Below are positions 1 to 10,042 of a DNA stretch of 64,000 nucleotides, piece after piece. Numbering within the stretch: position 1 is the stretch's first letter; the number at the start of each line of letters is the position of its first letter. Source of the stretch: WM-3-3 sp041660045 (GTDB lineage Bacteria; Pseudomonadota; Gammaproteobacteria; Methylococcales; Methylomonadaceae); the NCBI GenBank assembly GCA_041660045.1, contig JBAZXA010000007.1, positions 1 through 64,000 on the forward strand, in the 5' to 3' direction. A program made the position numbers and the translations under genes. The notes below the pieces were generated by a model. It saw only the letters and a list, made by a program, of their open reading frames with translations, was not told the DNA's origin and did no database searches.

Positions 1-64
1 GAAACCGCTTAGCGCCGATGATAGTGTGGCGGTTTGCCATGCGAAAGTAGGGAATTGCCAGGCA
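1..64 (+). rRNA. rrf: 5S ribosomal RNA, 3' part (5' end outside window)
   Basis: The first 64 bases match the 3' half of gammaproteobacterial 5S rRNA. The stretch GCGCCGATGATAGTGTGG, the following CCATGCGAAAGTAGGG and the closing TGCCAGGCA align with E. coli 5S almost base for base. The 5' half, and presumably the rest of an rRNA operon, lies left of the window. A terminator hairpin follows within 15 bases. An open reading frame upstream of glnE runs back into this RNA, which shows that its N-terminal extension is not coding. Confidence 0.93.
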
Positions 65-75
65 CCCAACCCAGG

Positions 76-104
76 AAGCCCGCCCATCCGGCGGGCTTTT
101 TTTT
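76..104 (+). terminator. Intrinsic terminator of the rRNA operon
   Basis: A perfect 9-bp stem (AAGCCCGCC / GGCGGGCTT) with a 5-base loop runs directly into eight T residues. It sits just after the 5S rRNA and before glnE, so it should end rRNA transcription. Confidence 0.93.
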
Positions 105-204
105 GCCCTACGCTAACCGCCAACCAACATCCACCAACAACATCCCTTGCCCAGTACCGCCTTCTGCGCTATCGTCATCCTTTTATTCTTGCTTAACCTA
201 TCTC

Positions 205-3054
205 ATGAGCACACACTTTGACATGCCAGGCAACTTAAAAGCGTTGGTAGATCAATTGCTTGCCACGATTAAGCAAAGCTTAGGCGACAAGGTAGCATTG
301 CTAGAAAAGGACAGTAATATTGGTGAGGCCTTGCCTAAGGTTTTGCTTGCCAGTCAATTTGTGTCAGACAGTTGTCTACGATACCCCGAGCTTTTGGCTG
401 AATTAATTGTTTCTGGCGATTTAGGCTCACCACAGCGGCGCGAAGATTATCCCGGTGCATTAAGACAAGACCCACCTCATTCTGAAACTGAATTGATGCG
501 GCAGTTGCGGCTGTTCCGCCGCCGGGAAATGCTACGCATTGCATGGCGCGACTTGGCTGGTTGGTCAGATTTGGATGAGACGTTGGCGGACTTGAGCTTG
601 TTGGCCGATGCCTGTATCAGCCATGCCCTTGATTTTCTTTATCAACAGGCGTGTGAAAAAAAGGGTACGCCTATAACGTCTAAGGGCTTAGGGTTTAACT
701 TGGTTGTTATCGGCATGGGTAAGCTAGGTGCCTATGAGCTCAATTTTTCATCCGATATTGATTTAATTTTTGCGTTTGCAGAAGACGGGGTCTTACAGGA
801 TAAAGCAGGCACGACCTATGGTGAATTTTTTGGCCGTCTTTGTCGAAGCTTACTTCGAGTATTAAGCGAGATTACGGTGGATGGTTTTGTTTTTCGCACA
901 GATATTAGGTTAAGGCCATTTGGTGATAGCGGGCCTATGATTATGTCTTTTGACGGGATGGAAAGCTATTATCAAACCCAGGCGCGGGAATGGGAGCGCT
1001 ACGCCATGGTCAAAGCCAGGCAAGTGGCTGGGGATTTTGCTTCGGGTGAGCCGTTAATGGCACTACTTGGGCATTTTGTTTATAGACGTTATTTAGATTA
1101 TTGTGCTTTCGAAGAATTAAGATTATTAAAATTACAAATCAACCAAGAATTAAAACGTAAGGACAGGGTAGATAATATAAAACTTGGCTCAGGAGGGATT
1201 CGGGAAATTGAGTTTATAGGGCAAGTATTCCAACTTATTCGTGGCGGCAAAGATAAGCAATTACAGATCAGGCCAATACAAAAAGTATTAACCATACTTG
1301 CGGCAGAAAAATTGCTACCTCCAGATGACGCTAAACAATTATATGAGTCGTATAGATTTTTAAGGAAACTGGAAAACCATATCCAGCAATACCAAGATAA
1401 GCAAACGCATTTGTTACCTACCAATACTTTGGAACAGCAAATTTTGGCTTACTCCATGAGTTTTGAGGATTGGGACAGTTTTAAAATAAGCTTGGAACAG
1501 ATTCGCTCACAAGTCCATAAGCTTTTTGAACAGGTATTCTCAGTCTCCAAACACGATGATGTTGATGTCAATGCGCAAATAATATGGTACGCCAAGGCTG
1601 AGCCATATGAATTGGGTGATGTATTAAAAGATTACGGTTTTACTGAGCCGGGTACTATATTAGATAGCCTGAGGGCCTTTAAAAACTGTTCAGCCGTGAG
1701 ACGGTTAACGGCAAAAGGTGCTGGTGTGTTAGACCGTTTAATGCCTCAGCTGATCATGTCATTATCGACAATTGATAAACCTGACGACACGTTAAAACGT
1801 ATGTTAGGGCTATTTGAAGCTATCCTGGGCCGCAATGTTTATTTAGCTTTACTGGAAGAAAATCCGCATGCCTTACAGCAGTTATTGCGATTGGTGTCTG
1901 CTAGTCGGTGGATTTGTGAACATATAGCGCATACACCTGCTTTATTTGATGAATTGTTAGACACCCGAACGCTATATGAGCCATTAAGTAGCCATGAATT
2001 GGATAAGGAGCTAGAAGCTCTGCTGCTACAAATCGACAGGAAAGATGAAGAGCAATTGATGTTTGCATTAAGGCAATTTAAACAGCGTAATATGCTGAAG
2101 GTTGCTGCTGCCGATATTATGTCAGTTATTCCGGTGATGGTGGTTAGTGATTATTTAAGCTATATAGCAGAATGCCTAATTAGACAGGTGTTATTACAAG
2201 CTTGGCAGCTATTGACAGAAAAGCATGGTTATCCAGAGGGTAAGAATGACGAAAATATTGGCTTCGCTATTATTGGATTTGGTAAATTAGGCGGCTTGGA
2301 ACTGGGTTACGGATCGGATCTGGATTTAGTGTTTTTGTATGATAGTGCAGATGGTTTGGCCATGACAAATGGCGTTAGACCTATAGCCTGCAGCCAGTTT
2401 TATGGGCGTTTAGCGCAAAAGATCCAGCATATTTTTGAAACTAATATGCTTTCTGGCCGCTTATATGAAGTGGATCTGCGGTTGCGCCCCAATGGTGAAT
2501 CTGGGCAATTGATTAGCCACATCAATTGGTATGAGGATTATCTAAGAAAACAAGCATGGACGTGGGAACATCAAGCCTTGGTAAGGGCTAGGTTTATCAC
2601 GGGCGATAGCCAACTTGCCAAGCACTTCCAAGCTATACGCCAGAGAATATTATGTTTATCAAGGGACACAGGACAATTAAAGGCAGATGTCCGTAATATG
2701 CGGGAAAAAATGCGCGCCACTTTAATAAACAAAAACAAGGCCAAGTTTGACCTTAAACAAGGTAAAGGCGGTATTGCAGATATAGAGTTTATAGTACAAT
2801 TTGGCATATTAGATCAAGCTGCCAAAAATATTGCGCTGACTGACTATACTGATAATGTGAGATTACTGGCAGGCTTGCATAAACACGGTTTTATGGATGC
2901 GGGGACGGCTGAGGTTTTAACCTTAGCCTATTGCACATATCGTGATTTTAGTCATAAGCTGGCTTTAGATGGTGAGGCAAATTTGGCTGACAATACCGCT
3001 TTTGAAAATTTAAGAGAGCAAGTGGTTACGGCTTGGCATTTCTATATGGAATAA
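205..3054 (+). CDS. glnE: Bifunctional glutamine synthetase adenylyltransferase/deadenylase
   Basis: This 949-residue protein has the two nucleotidyltransferase halves of GlnE. The N-terminal half has GMGKLG near residue 170 followed by the metal-binding SDIDL. The C-terminal half repeats it as GFGKLGG near 690 followed by GSDLDL. In the family, one half adenylylates glutamine synthetase and the other removes AMP, under PII control. I chose ATG 205 (MSTHFDMPGN) because the frame further upstream overlaps the 5S rRNA and its terminator. No clear Shine-Dalgarno precedes it. Length matches the usual ~950 residues. ilvE follows after 32 bases, then waaF and waaC, the order known in Pseudomonas. 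Confidence 0.95.
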   Translation: MSTHFDMPGNLKALVDQLLATIKQSLGDKVALLEKDSNIGEALPKVLLASQFVSDSCLRYPELLAELIVSGDLGSPQRREDYPGALRQDPPHSETELMRQLRLFRRREMLRIAWRDLAGWSDLDETLADLSLLADACISHALDFLYQQACEKKGTPITSKGLGFNLVVIGMGKLGAYELNFSSDIDLIFAFAEDGVLQDKAGTTYGEFFGRLCRSLLRVLSEITVDGFVFRTDIRLRPFGDSGPMIMSFDGMESYYQTQAREWERYAMVKARQVAGDFASGEPLMALLGHFVYRRYLDYCAFEELRLLKLQINQELKRKDRVDNIKLGSGGIREIEFIGQVFQLIRGGKDKQLQIRPIQKVLTILAAEKLLPPDDAKQLYESYRFLRKLENHIQQYQDKQTHLLPTNTLEQQILAYSMSFEDWDSFKISLEQIRSQVHKLFEQVFSVSKHDDVDVNAQIIWYAKAEPYELGDVLKDYGFTEPGTILDSLRAFKNCSAVRRLTAKGAGVLDRLMPQLIMSLSTIDKPDDTLKRMLGLFEAILGRNVYLALLEENPHALQQLLRLVSASRWICEHIAHTPALFDELLDTRTLYEPLSSHELDKELEALLLQIDRKDEEQLMFALRQFKQRNMLKVAAADIMSVIPVMVVSDYLSYIAECLIRQVLLQAWQLLTEKHGYPEGKNDENIGFAIIGFGKLGGLELGYGSDLDLVFLYDSADGLAMTNGVRPIACSQFYGRLAQKIQHIFETNMLSGRLYEVDLRLRPNGESGQLISHINWYEDYLRKQAWTWEHQALVRARFITGDSQLAKHFQAIRQRILCLSRDTGQLKADVRNMREKMRATLINKNKAKFDLKQGKGGIADIEFIVQFGILDQAAKNIALTDYTDNVRLLAGLHKHGFMDAGTAEVLTLAYCTYRDFSHKLALDGEANLADNTAFENLREQVVTAWHFYME

Positions 3055-3086
3055 ATTAAATCGATGAGTAACCTTGGAGAACCGAC

Positions 3087-4010
3087 ATGACGATGGACGA
3101 TAGGGACGGCTTTATTTGGCTGGATGGCGAATGGCTTGACTGGCGGGAAGCTAAAGTCCATGTGCTAACGCATACCTTGCATTATGGTTTAGGTGTGTTT
3201 GAAGGCTTGCGGGCCTATGAGACAGCTAAAGGCACGGCAATTTTTAGGATGCAAGAGCATACTGACCGTTTATTTAGATCTGCGCATATTATGAATATGC
3301 CGTTGCCTTATGGCAAAGCTGAGCTAAATCAAGCGCATTGTGATGCGGTCGCTAAAAATAATTTAGCGAGTGCCTATGTGCGAAGCATGTGTTTTTATGG
3401 TTCAGAAGGGATGGGGTTGCGTGCTGATAACCTTAAAGTCCATGTTATGGTGGCGGCATGGTCTTGGGGGGCATATTTAGGTGCCGATAGCATAGAGAAA
3501 GGTATTCGTATCCGAACCTCTTCTTATACTAAAAACTATATCAATAGCACCATGTGTAAAGCTAAGGCCAATGGTAACTACATTAATTCTATCTTGGCAT
3601 TGCAAGAAGCCTTGGCCACGGGTTTTGATGAAGCCTTATTATTGGATAACCAAGGTTATGCTGCTGAAGGCAGTGCTGAAAATTTATTTATTGTACGTAA
3701 CGGTAAACTCTATACGCCAGAAACCACATCAGCGTTGGAAGGCATCACCCGGGACACCATTATCGTAGTGGCTAGGGAACAAGGTTATGAAGTGATAGAA
3801 AAGCGTATTACCCGGGATGAAATTTATGTTGCCGATGAAGCTTTTTTTACTGGCTCAGCAGCAGAAGTTACGCCGATTAGGGAATTGGATGGCCGAATCA
3901 TAGGTAATGGCAAGCGCGGTGAGATCACCGAAAAATTACAAAGCTTGTATTACGATTATGTGCAAGGCCGGCGCACTGACCATGCCGATTGGTTAACTTT
4001 CGTCAGTTAA
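3087..4010 (+). CDS. ilvE: Branched-chain amino acid aminotransferase
   Basis: This 307-residue fold-type IV PLP aminotransferase transfers amino groups between glutamate and branched-chain 2-oxo acids, the last step of Val/Ile/Leu synthesis. The Schiff-base lysine is probably Lys160 in the KANGNY motif, equivalent to KAGGNY in E. coli IlvE. AEGSAENLF and the C-terminal FFTGSAAEVTPI are typical of the class. A GGAG ribosome-binding site lies upstream of ATG 3087. The gene sits between glnE and waaF, apparently one transcription unit. ilvA lies about 13 kb away in the same window. Confidence 0.95.
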   Translation: MTMDDRDGFIWLDGEWLDWREAKVHVLTHTLHYGLGVFEGLRAYETAKGTAIFRMQEHTDRLFRSAHIMNMPLPYGKAELNQAHCDAVAKNNLASAYVRSMCFYGSEGMGLRADNLKVHVMVAAWSWGAYLGADSIEKGIRIRTSSYTKNYINSTMCKAKANGNYINSILALQEALATGFDEALLLDNQGYAAEGSAENLFIVRNGKLYTPETTSALEGITRDTIIVVAREQGYEVIEKRITRDEIYVADEAFFTGSAAEVTPIRELDGRIIGNGKRGEITEKLQSLYYDYVQGRRTDHADWLTFVS

Positions 4011-4012
4011 AC

Positions 4013-5041
4013 TTGCAAAAAAGCAGCAAAATTCTGGTAGTAGGCCCATCTTGGGTCGGTGATATGGTAATGGCGCAAAGTCTGTTTATCAGCCTAAAAA
4101 ATGCCATGCCATCCTGCCAGATTGATGTCTTAGCCGCGGCTTGGAGTTTTGGCCTGTTGGAAAAAATGCCACAAGTTAATCAGGCCTTGACTATGCCATT
4201 AGGTCATGGGCAATTTGGCTGGTCTAGCCGGCTTAAGATGGGTAAGCAATGGCAGGCAGAGGGCTATGACCAAGCTATTGTTTTGCCCAATTCTTGGAAG
4301 TCAGCCCTAATTCCATTTTTTGCTAAAATTCCTCTCCGTACTGGCTATTTGGGCGAATGTCGTTGGGGTTTGCTTAACGATGCCAGAAAGCTCGATAAAG
4401 ACCTTTTACCGATGACTGTACAGCGTTTTGTCGCTTTAGGACAGCCTAAAAGTGAACGTAACCTGCCCGCTTGTCCATTACCGCAATTGCAGGTGACGGA
4501 ACGACAGCAGCAGACGGTTATCGAAAAATTTGCCTTAGACCTAACACGGCCGGTGTTAGCGCTATGTCCCGGTGCAGAATATGGTATAGCTAAACGTTGG
4601 CCAGTGTCTTATTTTACAGAACTTGCCCAACGTCAGCTGGCTGAAGGGTGGCAGGTCTGGTTGTTGGGCTCCGTAAAAGATCATGCGATTGCCCAGGAAA
4701 TCAAGCACAACGTTGACGGCTTATGTTATGACTTTACGCAGCGGACTAGTTTGGCGGAGGCGGTTGATTTGCTTTCCTTAGTGGCTGCAGTGGTCAGTAA
4801 TGACTCAGGTTTAATGCATATCGCCGCAGCATTAAACAAAAAATTAATTGCAATTTATGGTTCTTCTGACCCTAAGTTTACCCCACCTTTGAATGATAGG
4901 GCGCAAGTTGTAACGTCCAACGTGCCATGTTCGCCTTGTTTTAAGCGAGATTGCCCACTGTATACACCTGGGCAAAAACAATATTTGCAGTGTTTAACAG
5001 AAATCTCGCCAACCCACGTTTTCGACAGATTGGCAAATTAA
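4013..5041 (+). CDS. waaF: ADP-heptose:LPS heptosyltransferase II
   Basis: A glycosyltransferase family 9 enzyme that adds the second L-glycero-D-manno-heptose to the LPS inner core in the cytoplasm. The start motif ILVVGPSWVGDMVMAQ and the C-terminal SNDSGLMHIAAAL are WaaF hallmarks. A CPCFKRDCP cysteine cluster lies near the C terminus. The start is uncertain. No ATG lies upstream of the conserved motif; TTG 4013, two bases after the ilvE stop, gives the expected N terminus. TTG 3989 would overlap ilvE by 22 bases. Neither has a good ribosome-binding site. The product is about 342 residues. waaC follows 12 bases later. Confidence 0.93.
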   Translation: MQKSSKILVVGPSWVGDMVMAQSLFISLKNAMPSCQIDVLAAAWSFGLLEKMPQVNQALTMPLGHGQFGWSSRLKMGKQWQAEGYDQAIVLPNSWKSALIPFFAKIPLRTGYLGECRWGLLNDARKLDKDLLPMTVQRFVALGQPKSERNLPACPLPQLQVTERQQQTVIEKFALDLTRPVLALCPGAEYGIAKRWPVSYFTELAQRQLAEGWQVWLLGSVKDHAIAQEIKHNVDGLCYDFTQRTSLAEAVDLLSLVAAVVSNDSGLMHIAAALNKKLIAIYGSSDPKFTPPLNDRAQVVTSNVPCSPCFKRDCPLYTPGQKQYLQCLTEISPTHVFDRLAN

Positions 5042-5053
5042 CATTATTCAACA

Positions 5054-6055
5054 ATGAAAATTGCAATTGTTAAGTTGTCAGCTTTAGGTGACATTGTGCA
5101 TGCAATGGCTAGCCTACAATTTATTAAAGCGCAAATAGCGGATATTGAGATTGACTGGGTGGTGGAGCAGCGCTATGCCCAGTTGTTGCAATATAATCCC
5201 GATCTTAATCAAGTCTTGGCGATTAATTTAAAACAATTAAAAACCAATAAAACTGCTATCTTTCAGCAAATTAAGCAACTGCGGCAATATGCAAATAAGC
5301 ACTATGATCTGGTGATTGATGCCCAAGGCTTATTAAAGTCTGCGCTAACTGCTAAGTTGCTAGGGCCCCGTGTGGCTGGGTTTGATGCCCATTCCATAAG
5401 GGAAACAGCGGCATCCTGGTGGTACGATATTAAAATTAGCTGCCCTTATAGTGCCAATACTATCGACAGGAATGCTAGCGTCATAGCACAGCCTTTAGGT
5501 TTTGAAATTAGTCCCAGACAAATTTTAGCTAAAAAAGCATTTTTATTTTTTAGTGGGACAGATTTCCAGTTTGAAAATTATTTACAAACTGAACAAAAAA
5601 ACCTGGTGTTCGTCATCGGCTCAACATGGGAAAGTCGAAATTACCCGGCGGATAAGTTTGTAAAAATTGCTGAGGCACTTAAACAAAATTGTTTGGTGAT
5701 TTGGGGCAGTGAAACAGAACGCCGGCAAGCTGAGGCTATGGCACTTAAGTCCGCCTATATTAAAATGATGCCGGCGTTAGATTTAAATGCTTTAAAAGCC
5801 TTAATCGCTAAAGCCGATCTTGTCGTGGGCAATGATACCGGCCCTACCCATATGGCTTGGGCGTTAAATAGGCCATCGATCACAATATTTGGGCCTACAC
5901 CGGTAAGTCGGGTGTATCAGACTGAGATTAATGTTGTTGTTAAATCCGCTACTATCGTCAATCCTTATAAGCTCAATAAACAAGACTTTTCAATACGCGA
6001 TATTGATGAGCAAGACATTATCATGAAAGCCAAGGCGCTGTTATGGCCCGCTTAG
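5054..6055 (+). CDS. waaC: LPS heptosyltransferase I
   Basis: This 333-residue family 9 glycosyltransferase transfers the first heptose onto Kdo2-lipid A. The N terminus KIAIVKLSALGDIVHAM is the WaaC signature, and VGNDTGPTHMAWAL near the C terminus matches the ADP-heptose site. It follows waaF directly, so inner-core heptose assembly is encoded as a pair. A 56-base gap separates it from the secretion operon. The two units could be separately transcribed, although I see no terminator between them. Confidence 0.95.
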   Translation: MKIAIVKLSALGDIVHAMASLQFIKAQIADIEIDWVVEQRYAQLLQYNPDLNQVLAINLKQLKTNKTAIFQQIKQLRQYANKHYDLVIDAQGLLKSALTAKLLGPRVAGFDAHSIRETAASWWYDIKISCPYSANTIDRNASVIAQPLGFEISPRQILAKKAFLFFSGTDFQFENYLQTEQKNLVFVIGSTWESRNYPADKFVKIAEALKQNCLVIWGSETERRQAEAMALKSAYIKMMPALDLNALKALIAKADLVVGNDTGPTHMAWALNRPSITIFGPTPVSRVYQTEINVVVKSATIVNPYKLNKQDFSIRDIDEQDIIMKAKALLWPA

Positions 6056-6111
6056 ACAACTTAAGGCTTCTTGGCTATAGTTAAGGTAATCAATTAAATC
6101 AGGTGGCATAG

Positions 6112-7824
6112 ATGGTTGCAGTTTTGGAAAGTGACGACGCTGTCGAATATCGGGCATTGACTGATGCCTTGATTATGGCAGAAAAATTATCACCGTTAGA
6201 GCTTGCCAAAGCAAAACGGGTTAATGCCAATGCCTCTGATACACCTATTCCGCATTTATTGATCAAGCTGGGTATATGTTCAGAGCTTGATGTGGCCATG
6301 GCGTTAGCAAAGGTAAACAGCTTACAGATAGTTTATGCTGAGCAATATCCCCTGCAATCGCCGTTGCCCGAGGATTTTCCGCTACGGTTTTTAAAACAGT
6401 ACCATATGATAGGCTTAAGTGATGATGGTGATCTTTCGGTGGCCATGATGAATCCCCAAGACCAATTTGCTATTGATGCATTAAGCCTAGTCACAGGCAA
6501 ACATATTGTTGTTAAAGTCGGTTTGCTCTCGGAAATTGATGCCGCCTTGGATGCGCAATATGGTGAAGGCCGCTCCCAAATGGACAAAATCGTTGATACC
6601 TTAGGTACGGATGATGCCGGTGAAGAAGACTTAGAACATTTAAAGGATTTAGCCAGTGAGGCGCCTGTCATCAAAATGGTCAATCTGATTATGCAAAAGG
6701 CCATAGAAACCAAGGCATCAGATATCCATATTGAACCTTTTGAACAAAACCTAAAAGTTCGTCTGCGTATTGATGGCGTATTACAGGATATAGAGTCACC
6801 ACCTGTCACGTCTACCGCGGCGGTGATTTCACGTATAAAAATTATGGCTAAGTTGAATATAGCCGAGCGTAGGCTGCCACAAGATGGTCGTATAAAAGTC
6901 CAAATGCTAGGCAAAGAGCTAGATTTACGGGTGTCAACCATTCCGACTATGTATGGCGAGAGTGTGGTTATCCGGCTATTGGATAAGGAAAATACGGTTT
7001 TGGATTTTGCTGCGCTGGGATTTGCGGGTAAGCATTCAGAGCTGTTTCAAGAAGTCTTATCACAGCCTCATGGCATCATTTTAATTACGGGCCCTACGGG
7101 TAGCGGTAAATCAACCAGTCTGTACGCCGCTTTAAAAAAGCTCAATACCTCAGAACGCAAAATAATCACGATAGAAGACCCTGTTGAATATCAGCTTGAA
7201 GGAATTAATCAAATTCAGGCCAAGCCACAGATAGGCTTAACCTTTGCCTCGGCGCTGCGTTCCATTGTCCGGCAAGACCCTGATGTGATTATGATTGGCG
7301 AAATGCGCGACTTAGAAACGGCAAAAATTGCTGTGCAATCTGCGCTCACTGGACATCTTGTGTTGTCCACATTGCATACCAATGATGCCGCTGGTGGTAT
7401 TACCCGTTTGTTGGATATGGGGTTAGAAGAATATTTACTCACCTCAACAGTGAATGGCATTCTTGCCCAACGATTAGTGCGCAAATTATGCCCACATTGC
7501 AAACAGTCCTATGAAGCGCCCGATGAGGTGGTTGAAGATAGGAAGTTGAGGCGCTTTGTGCCTGAAGGCAACATAGTGTTGTATCGGCCAGTCGGCTGTA
7601 ACGCATGTGGTGGTTTAGGCTATCGGGGTAGGCTTGCCATTTTGGAGTTTTTGGCCATGACCGATACCATCCGGCGCTTGGTGATGACACATGCCGAGGC
7701 AGGTATGATAGAAAAACAAGCTATCGAAGAAGGCATGATGACCATGCATGATGATGGCATGCTTAAAGTGATCCAAGGTGTTACGACTTTAGAAGAAGTG
7801 CTGCGGGTAACGTCGGACAACTAA
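6112..7824 (+). CDS. gspE: Type II secretion ATPase GspE
   Basis: The cytoplasmic ATPase that powers pseudopilus assembly in type II secretion, 570 residues. It has an N-terminal GspE N1E region, Walker A GPTGSGKST at residues 327-335, an Asp box and a GEMRD Walker B region. A zinc-binding tetracysteine follows, with Cys460/Cys463 and Cys496/Cys499, which separates GspE from PilT-type ATPases. It opens an E-F-G-H-I-J-K-L-M-N-D operon. The stop is separated from gspF by one base. Confidence 0.95.
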   Translation: MVAVLESDDAVEYRALTDALIMAEKLSPLELAKAKRVNANASDTPIPHLLIKLGICSELDVAMALAKVNSLQIVYAEQYPLQSPLPEDFPLRFLKQYHMIGLSDDGDLSVAMMNPQDQFAIDALSLVTGKHIVVKVGLLSEIDAALDAQYGEGRSQMDKIVDTLGTDDAGEEDLEHLKDLASEAPVIKMVNLIMQKAIETKASDIHIEPFEQNLKVRLRIDGVLQDIESPPVTSTAAVISRIKIMAKLNIAERRLPQDGRIKVQMLGKELDLRVSTIPTMYGESVVIRLLDKENTVLDFAALGFAGKHSELFQEVLSQPHGIILITGPTGSGKSTSLYAALKKLNTSERKIITIEDPVEYQLEGINQIQAKPQIGLTFASALRSIVRQDPDVIMIGEMRDLETAKIAVQSALTGHLVLSTLHTNDAAGGITRLLDMGLEEYLLTSTVNGILAQRLVRKLCPHCKQSYEAPDEVVEDRKLRRFVPEGNIVLYRPVGCNACGGLGYRGRLAILEFLAMTDTIRRLVMTHAEAGMIEKQAIEEGMMTMHDDGMLKVIQGVTTLEEVLRVTSDN

Positions 7825-7825
7825 C

Positions 7826-9043
7826 ATGGCGCTATTCTCATATAAAGCAATCAACAGTGCGGGTGAAACTGAGGAAGGGGTCAGGGAAGCGCTGGATGAG
7901 ACTGCTGTAGTTGTGGCCTTGCAAGCCGAAGGTTATATCCCTATTAGCGTAAAAACGGCTAGTTCGGGCACTTTTTTAGGGCTTAAGTTAGGCCGTAAAG
8001 AATTTAACCTAGGCCAAAAAGAGATCGCCTTATTAACTGGGGAGCTTGCAACTTTATTGGAATCAGGCCTGCCTTTGGACCGTTCATTAAGCATTTTGAT
8101 GGAACTTGCCGAAGACAATGTGGCACTAACCAAATTGGTTGGGCGTGTGCTTGAGAAAGTAAAAGGCGGCTCTTCACTGGCTGATGCCTTAGAAAAACAG
8201 GTGGGGGTATTTAGCCGGTTTTATTTGAATATGGTAAGGGCTGGCGAGGCGGGTGGTAGTTTGGGAGAAGTATTGGCACGTTTGTCGGAGTATTTGGAAC
8301 GTGCAAAAGAATTAAAAGACACTGTCAGCACAGCATTGATTTACCCTACTATATTGTTGGTGATGTCATTGGCTTCATTGTTTGTCATGCTCACTTTTGT
8401 AGTGCCGCAATTTAGTGAAATGTTTGAAAGTGCCGGGAAAGCATTACCTATCTCCACACAAATCGTGGTTGCCTTGGCGAATTGGTTACAAAATTATTGG
8501 TGGTTGCTGTTTTTAATCGCGCTAAGTGTGTATAGCTATATGAACTATCAACTTAGCCATCCAGTCAGCAAAAAACGTTGGGATAAACGCTTATTGTCCA
8601 TGCCTTTGGCGGGTCATATTGTGCTTAACAAAGAGACTGCCAACATTAGCCGTACTTTAGGCACTCTGCTTGGAAATGGTGTCTCTATCCTGGCAGCTTT
8701 GGCCATTGCCCGGGAGACAGTGGATAACTTAGTTGTTGCAGAGGCGATTGCGGATGCTGAAGAGCAATTAAAACGAGGCAAAAATATGTCAGATGCGTTG
8801 CTGGAGAAAGGCATTTTTCCCAAAATGGCAATGCAAATGATAAAAATGGGGGAAGAAACTGGCCGTCTGGAAGAAATGCTGATGCGGGTGGCCAATATGT
8901 ATGATAAGCAGCTAAAGGTTGCTATCCAGCGCATGTTGGCGTTATTGGAACCAGTTTTGATCATCACTTTAGGGTTAATGATTGCAGGCATTATCGTATC
9001 AATCTTGCTAGCGATCTTAAGTGTTAACGATTTGGCCATTTAA
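7826..9043 (+). CDS. gspF: Type II secretion inner-membrane platform protein GspF
   Basis: This 405-residue polytopic protein forms the inner-membrane platform that GspE drives. It has the two T2SSF repeats (about residues 70-193 and 273-395), with hydrophobic segments near 170-190, 220-240 and at the C terminus. LLTGELATLLESGLPLDRSL is typical of GspF. Its 3' end lies 26 bases before the gspG start used here. Confidence 0.95.
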   Translation: MALFSYKAINSAGETEEGVREALDETAVVVALQAEGYIPISVKTASSGTFLGLKLGRKEFNLGQKEIALLTGELATLLESGLPLDRSLSILMELAEDNVALTKLVGRVLEKVKGGSSLADALEKQVGVFSRFYLNMVRAGEAGGSLGEVLARLSEYLERAKELKDTVSTALIYPTILLVMSLASLFVMLTFVVPQFSEMFESAGKALPISTQIVVALANWLQNYWWLLFLIALSVYSYMNYQLSHPVSKKRWDKRLLSMPLAGHIVLNKETANISRTLGTLLGNGVSILAALAIARETVDNLVVAEAIADAEEQLKRGKNMSDALLEKGIFPKMAMQMIKMGEETGRLEEMLMRVANMYDKQLKVAIQRMLALLEPVLIITLGLMIAGIIVSILLAILSVNDLAI

Positions 9044-9068
9044 ACTAAACGGGGGGAGCAAAGTTAAT

Positions 9069-9497
9069 ATGAAACAACAAAAACGAGGTATGCAAACGGG
9101 TTTTACCTTGCTGGAATTATTGGTGGTGTTGGCTATTATCGCCTTACTGGCGGGCATAGTCGGGCCGCAAGTCATGAAACATATGGGGGAATCAAAAACC
9201 AAAGCGGCTAAAGTTCAAATAGAAGATTTAGCGGCAGCTTTAGATATGTATAAATTAGATTTGGGCACTTACCCGACTAATGAGCAAGGTTTAAAAGCGT
9301 TAATTGAAGCGCCTGATGCCACCAAGCGTTGGAACGGGCCTTATTTACGTAAAACCAAAATGCCGTTAGACCCTTGGCAACAAGAGTACCACTATGCCTC
9401 GCCTGGCGCGCACGGCAAGTTTGATTTGTTTACTTTAGGCGCGGATGCTAAAGATGGAGGTGAAGGTGAAGACCAGGATATCGTGAGCTGGGAATGA
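9069..9497 (+). CDS. gspG: Major pseudopilin GspG
   Basis: The 142-residue major pseudopilin. A short basic leader ends at Gly11, followed by F12TLLE with the conserved Glu at +5, the prepilin peptidase cleavage signature. The calcium-binding C terminus LGADAKDGGEGEDQDI is diagnostic. I chose ATG 9069, preceded by a GGGGGGAG purine tract, rather than an upstream in-frame TTG that overlaps gspF. Prepilin peptidase (GspO/PilD) is not in the window and must be encoded elsewhere. The stop overlaps gspH by four bases. Confidence 0.95.
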   Translation: MKQQKRGMQTGFTLLELLVVLAIIALLAGIVGPQVMKHMGESKTKAAKVQIEDLAAALDMYKLDLGTYPTNEQGLKALIEAPDATKRWNGPYLRKTKMPLDPWQQEYHYASPGAHGKFDLFTLGADAKDGGEGEDQDIVSWE

Positions 9498-10042
9498 GCC
9501 TAGGCTTAGATTTGGTTATACCCTGGCCAGGCGCTAGGCAGCGATGCCAGCCAGGGTTTGCAAGTTCGGTTAGGGTCTTTAATCAGGGCTTTACGCTTGT
9601 CGAACTGGTACTGGTGCTGTTTATTATTGTGCTGGGTTTTGGCGTGATTGGGGCGCGTTTTTCGTCTGGCCAAAATGCCACAGAATTAAAGACCACGGCA
9701 CATGACATTACCTCAGCCTTGCGGCATGCCCGGGGACGTGCGCTAATCCATCACCATGAGCAGGCTGTGGATTTTGATTTGGCGCAAAATAGCTATCAAA
9801 TTAGCGGTTTGGAAAAAAACCATAAAATCCCAACATCGATTGATGTCACTTTGGATATTGCCCAATCAGACATTCATTCTGCTGGCGGGATAATCCGATT
9901 TTTTGCAGATGGCTCATCAACCGGTGGACGGGTAACCTTATCACAAACCGATAAAACGGCGCGTATTGATATTAACTGGTTAACTGGTCAGGTGGTTTTG
10001 GATGAGCGTCTTGAGCCAGTTTCTGTAAAGAGATCGCGATGA
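9494..10042 (+). CDS. gspH: Minor pseudopilin GspH
   Basis: A 182-residue minor pseudopilin with the cleavage site Gly32 / F33TLVE and the expected hydrophobic helix after it. The 32-residue leader is unusually long for the family. No ATG, GTG or TTG lies closer in frame, so ATG 9494, overlapping the gspG stop as ATGA, is the only start. gspI overlaps by four bases. Confidence 0.9.
   Translation: MSLGLDLVIPWPGARQRCQPGFASSVRVFNQGFTLVELVLVLFIIVLGFGVIGARFSSGQNATELKTTAHDITSALRHARGRALIHHHEQAVDFDLAQNSYQISGLEKNHKIPTSIDVTLDIAQSDIHSAGGIIRFFADGSSTGGRVTLSQTDKTARIDINWLTGQVVLDERLEPVSVKRSR

Noticed and set aside
34..204. In-frame N-terminal extension of glnE
   Set aside because: It overlaps the 5S rRNA 3' end and its terminator, and the translated part is Pro/Ser-rich and unlike GlnE.
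6333..6941. 202-codon open frame on the minus strand
   Set aside because: It is antisense to gspE and rich in Ser and Ile from reverse-complemented codons.
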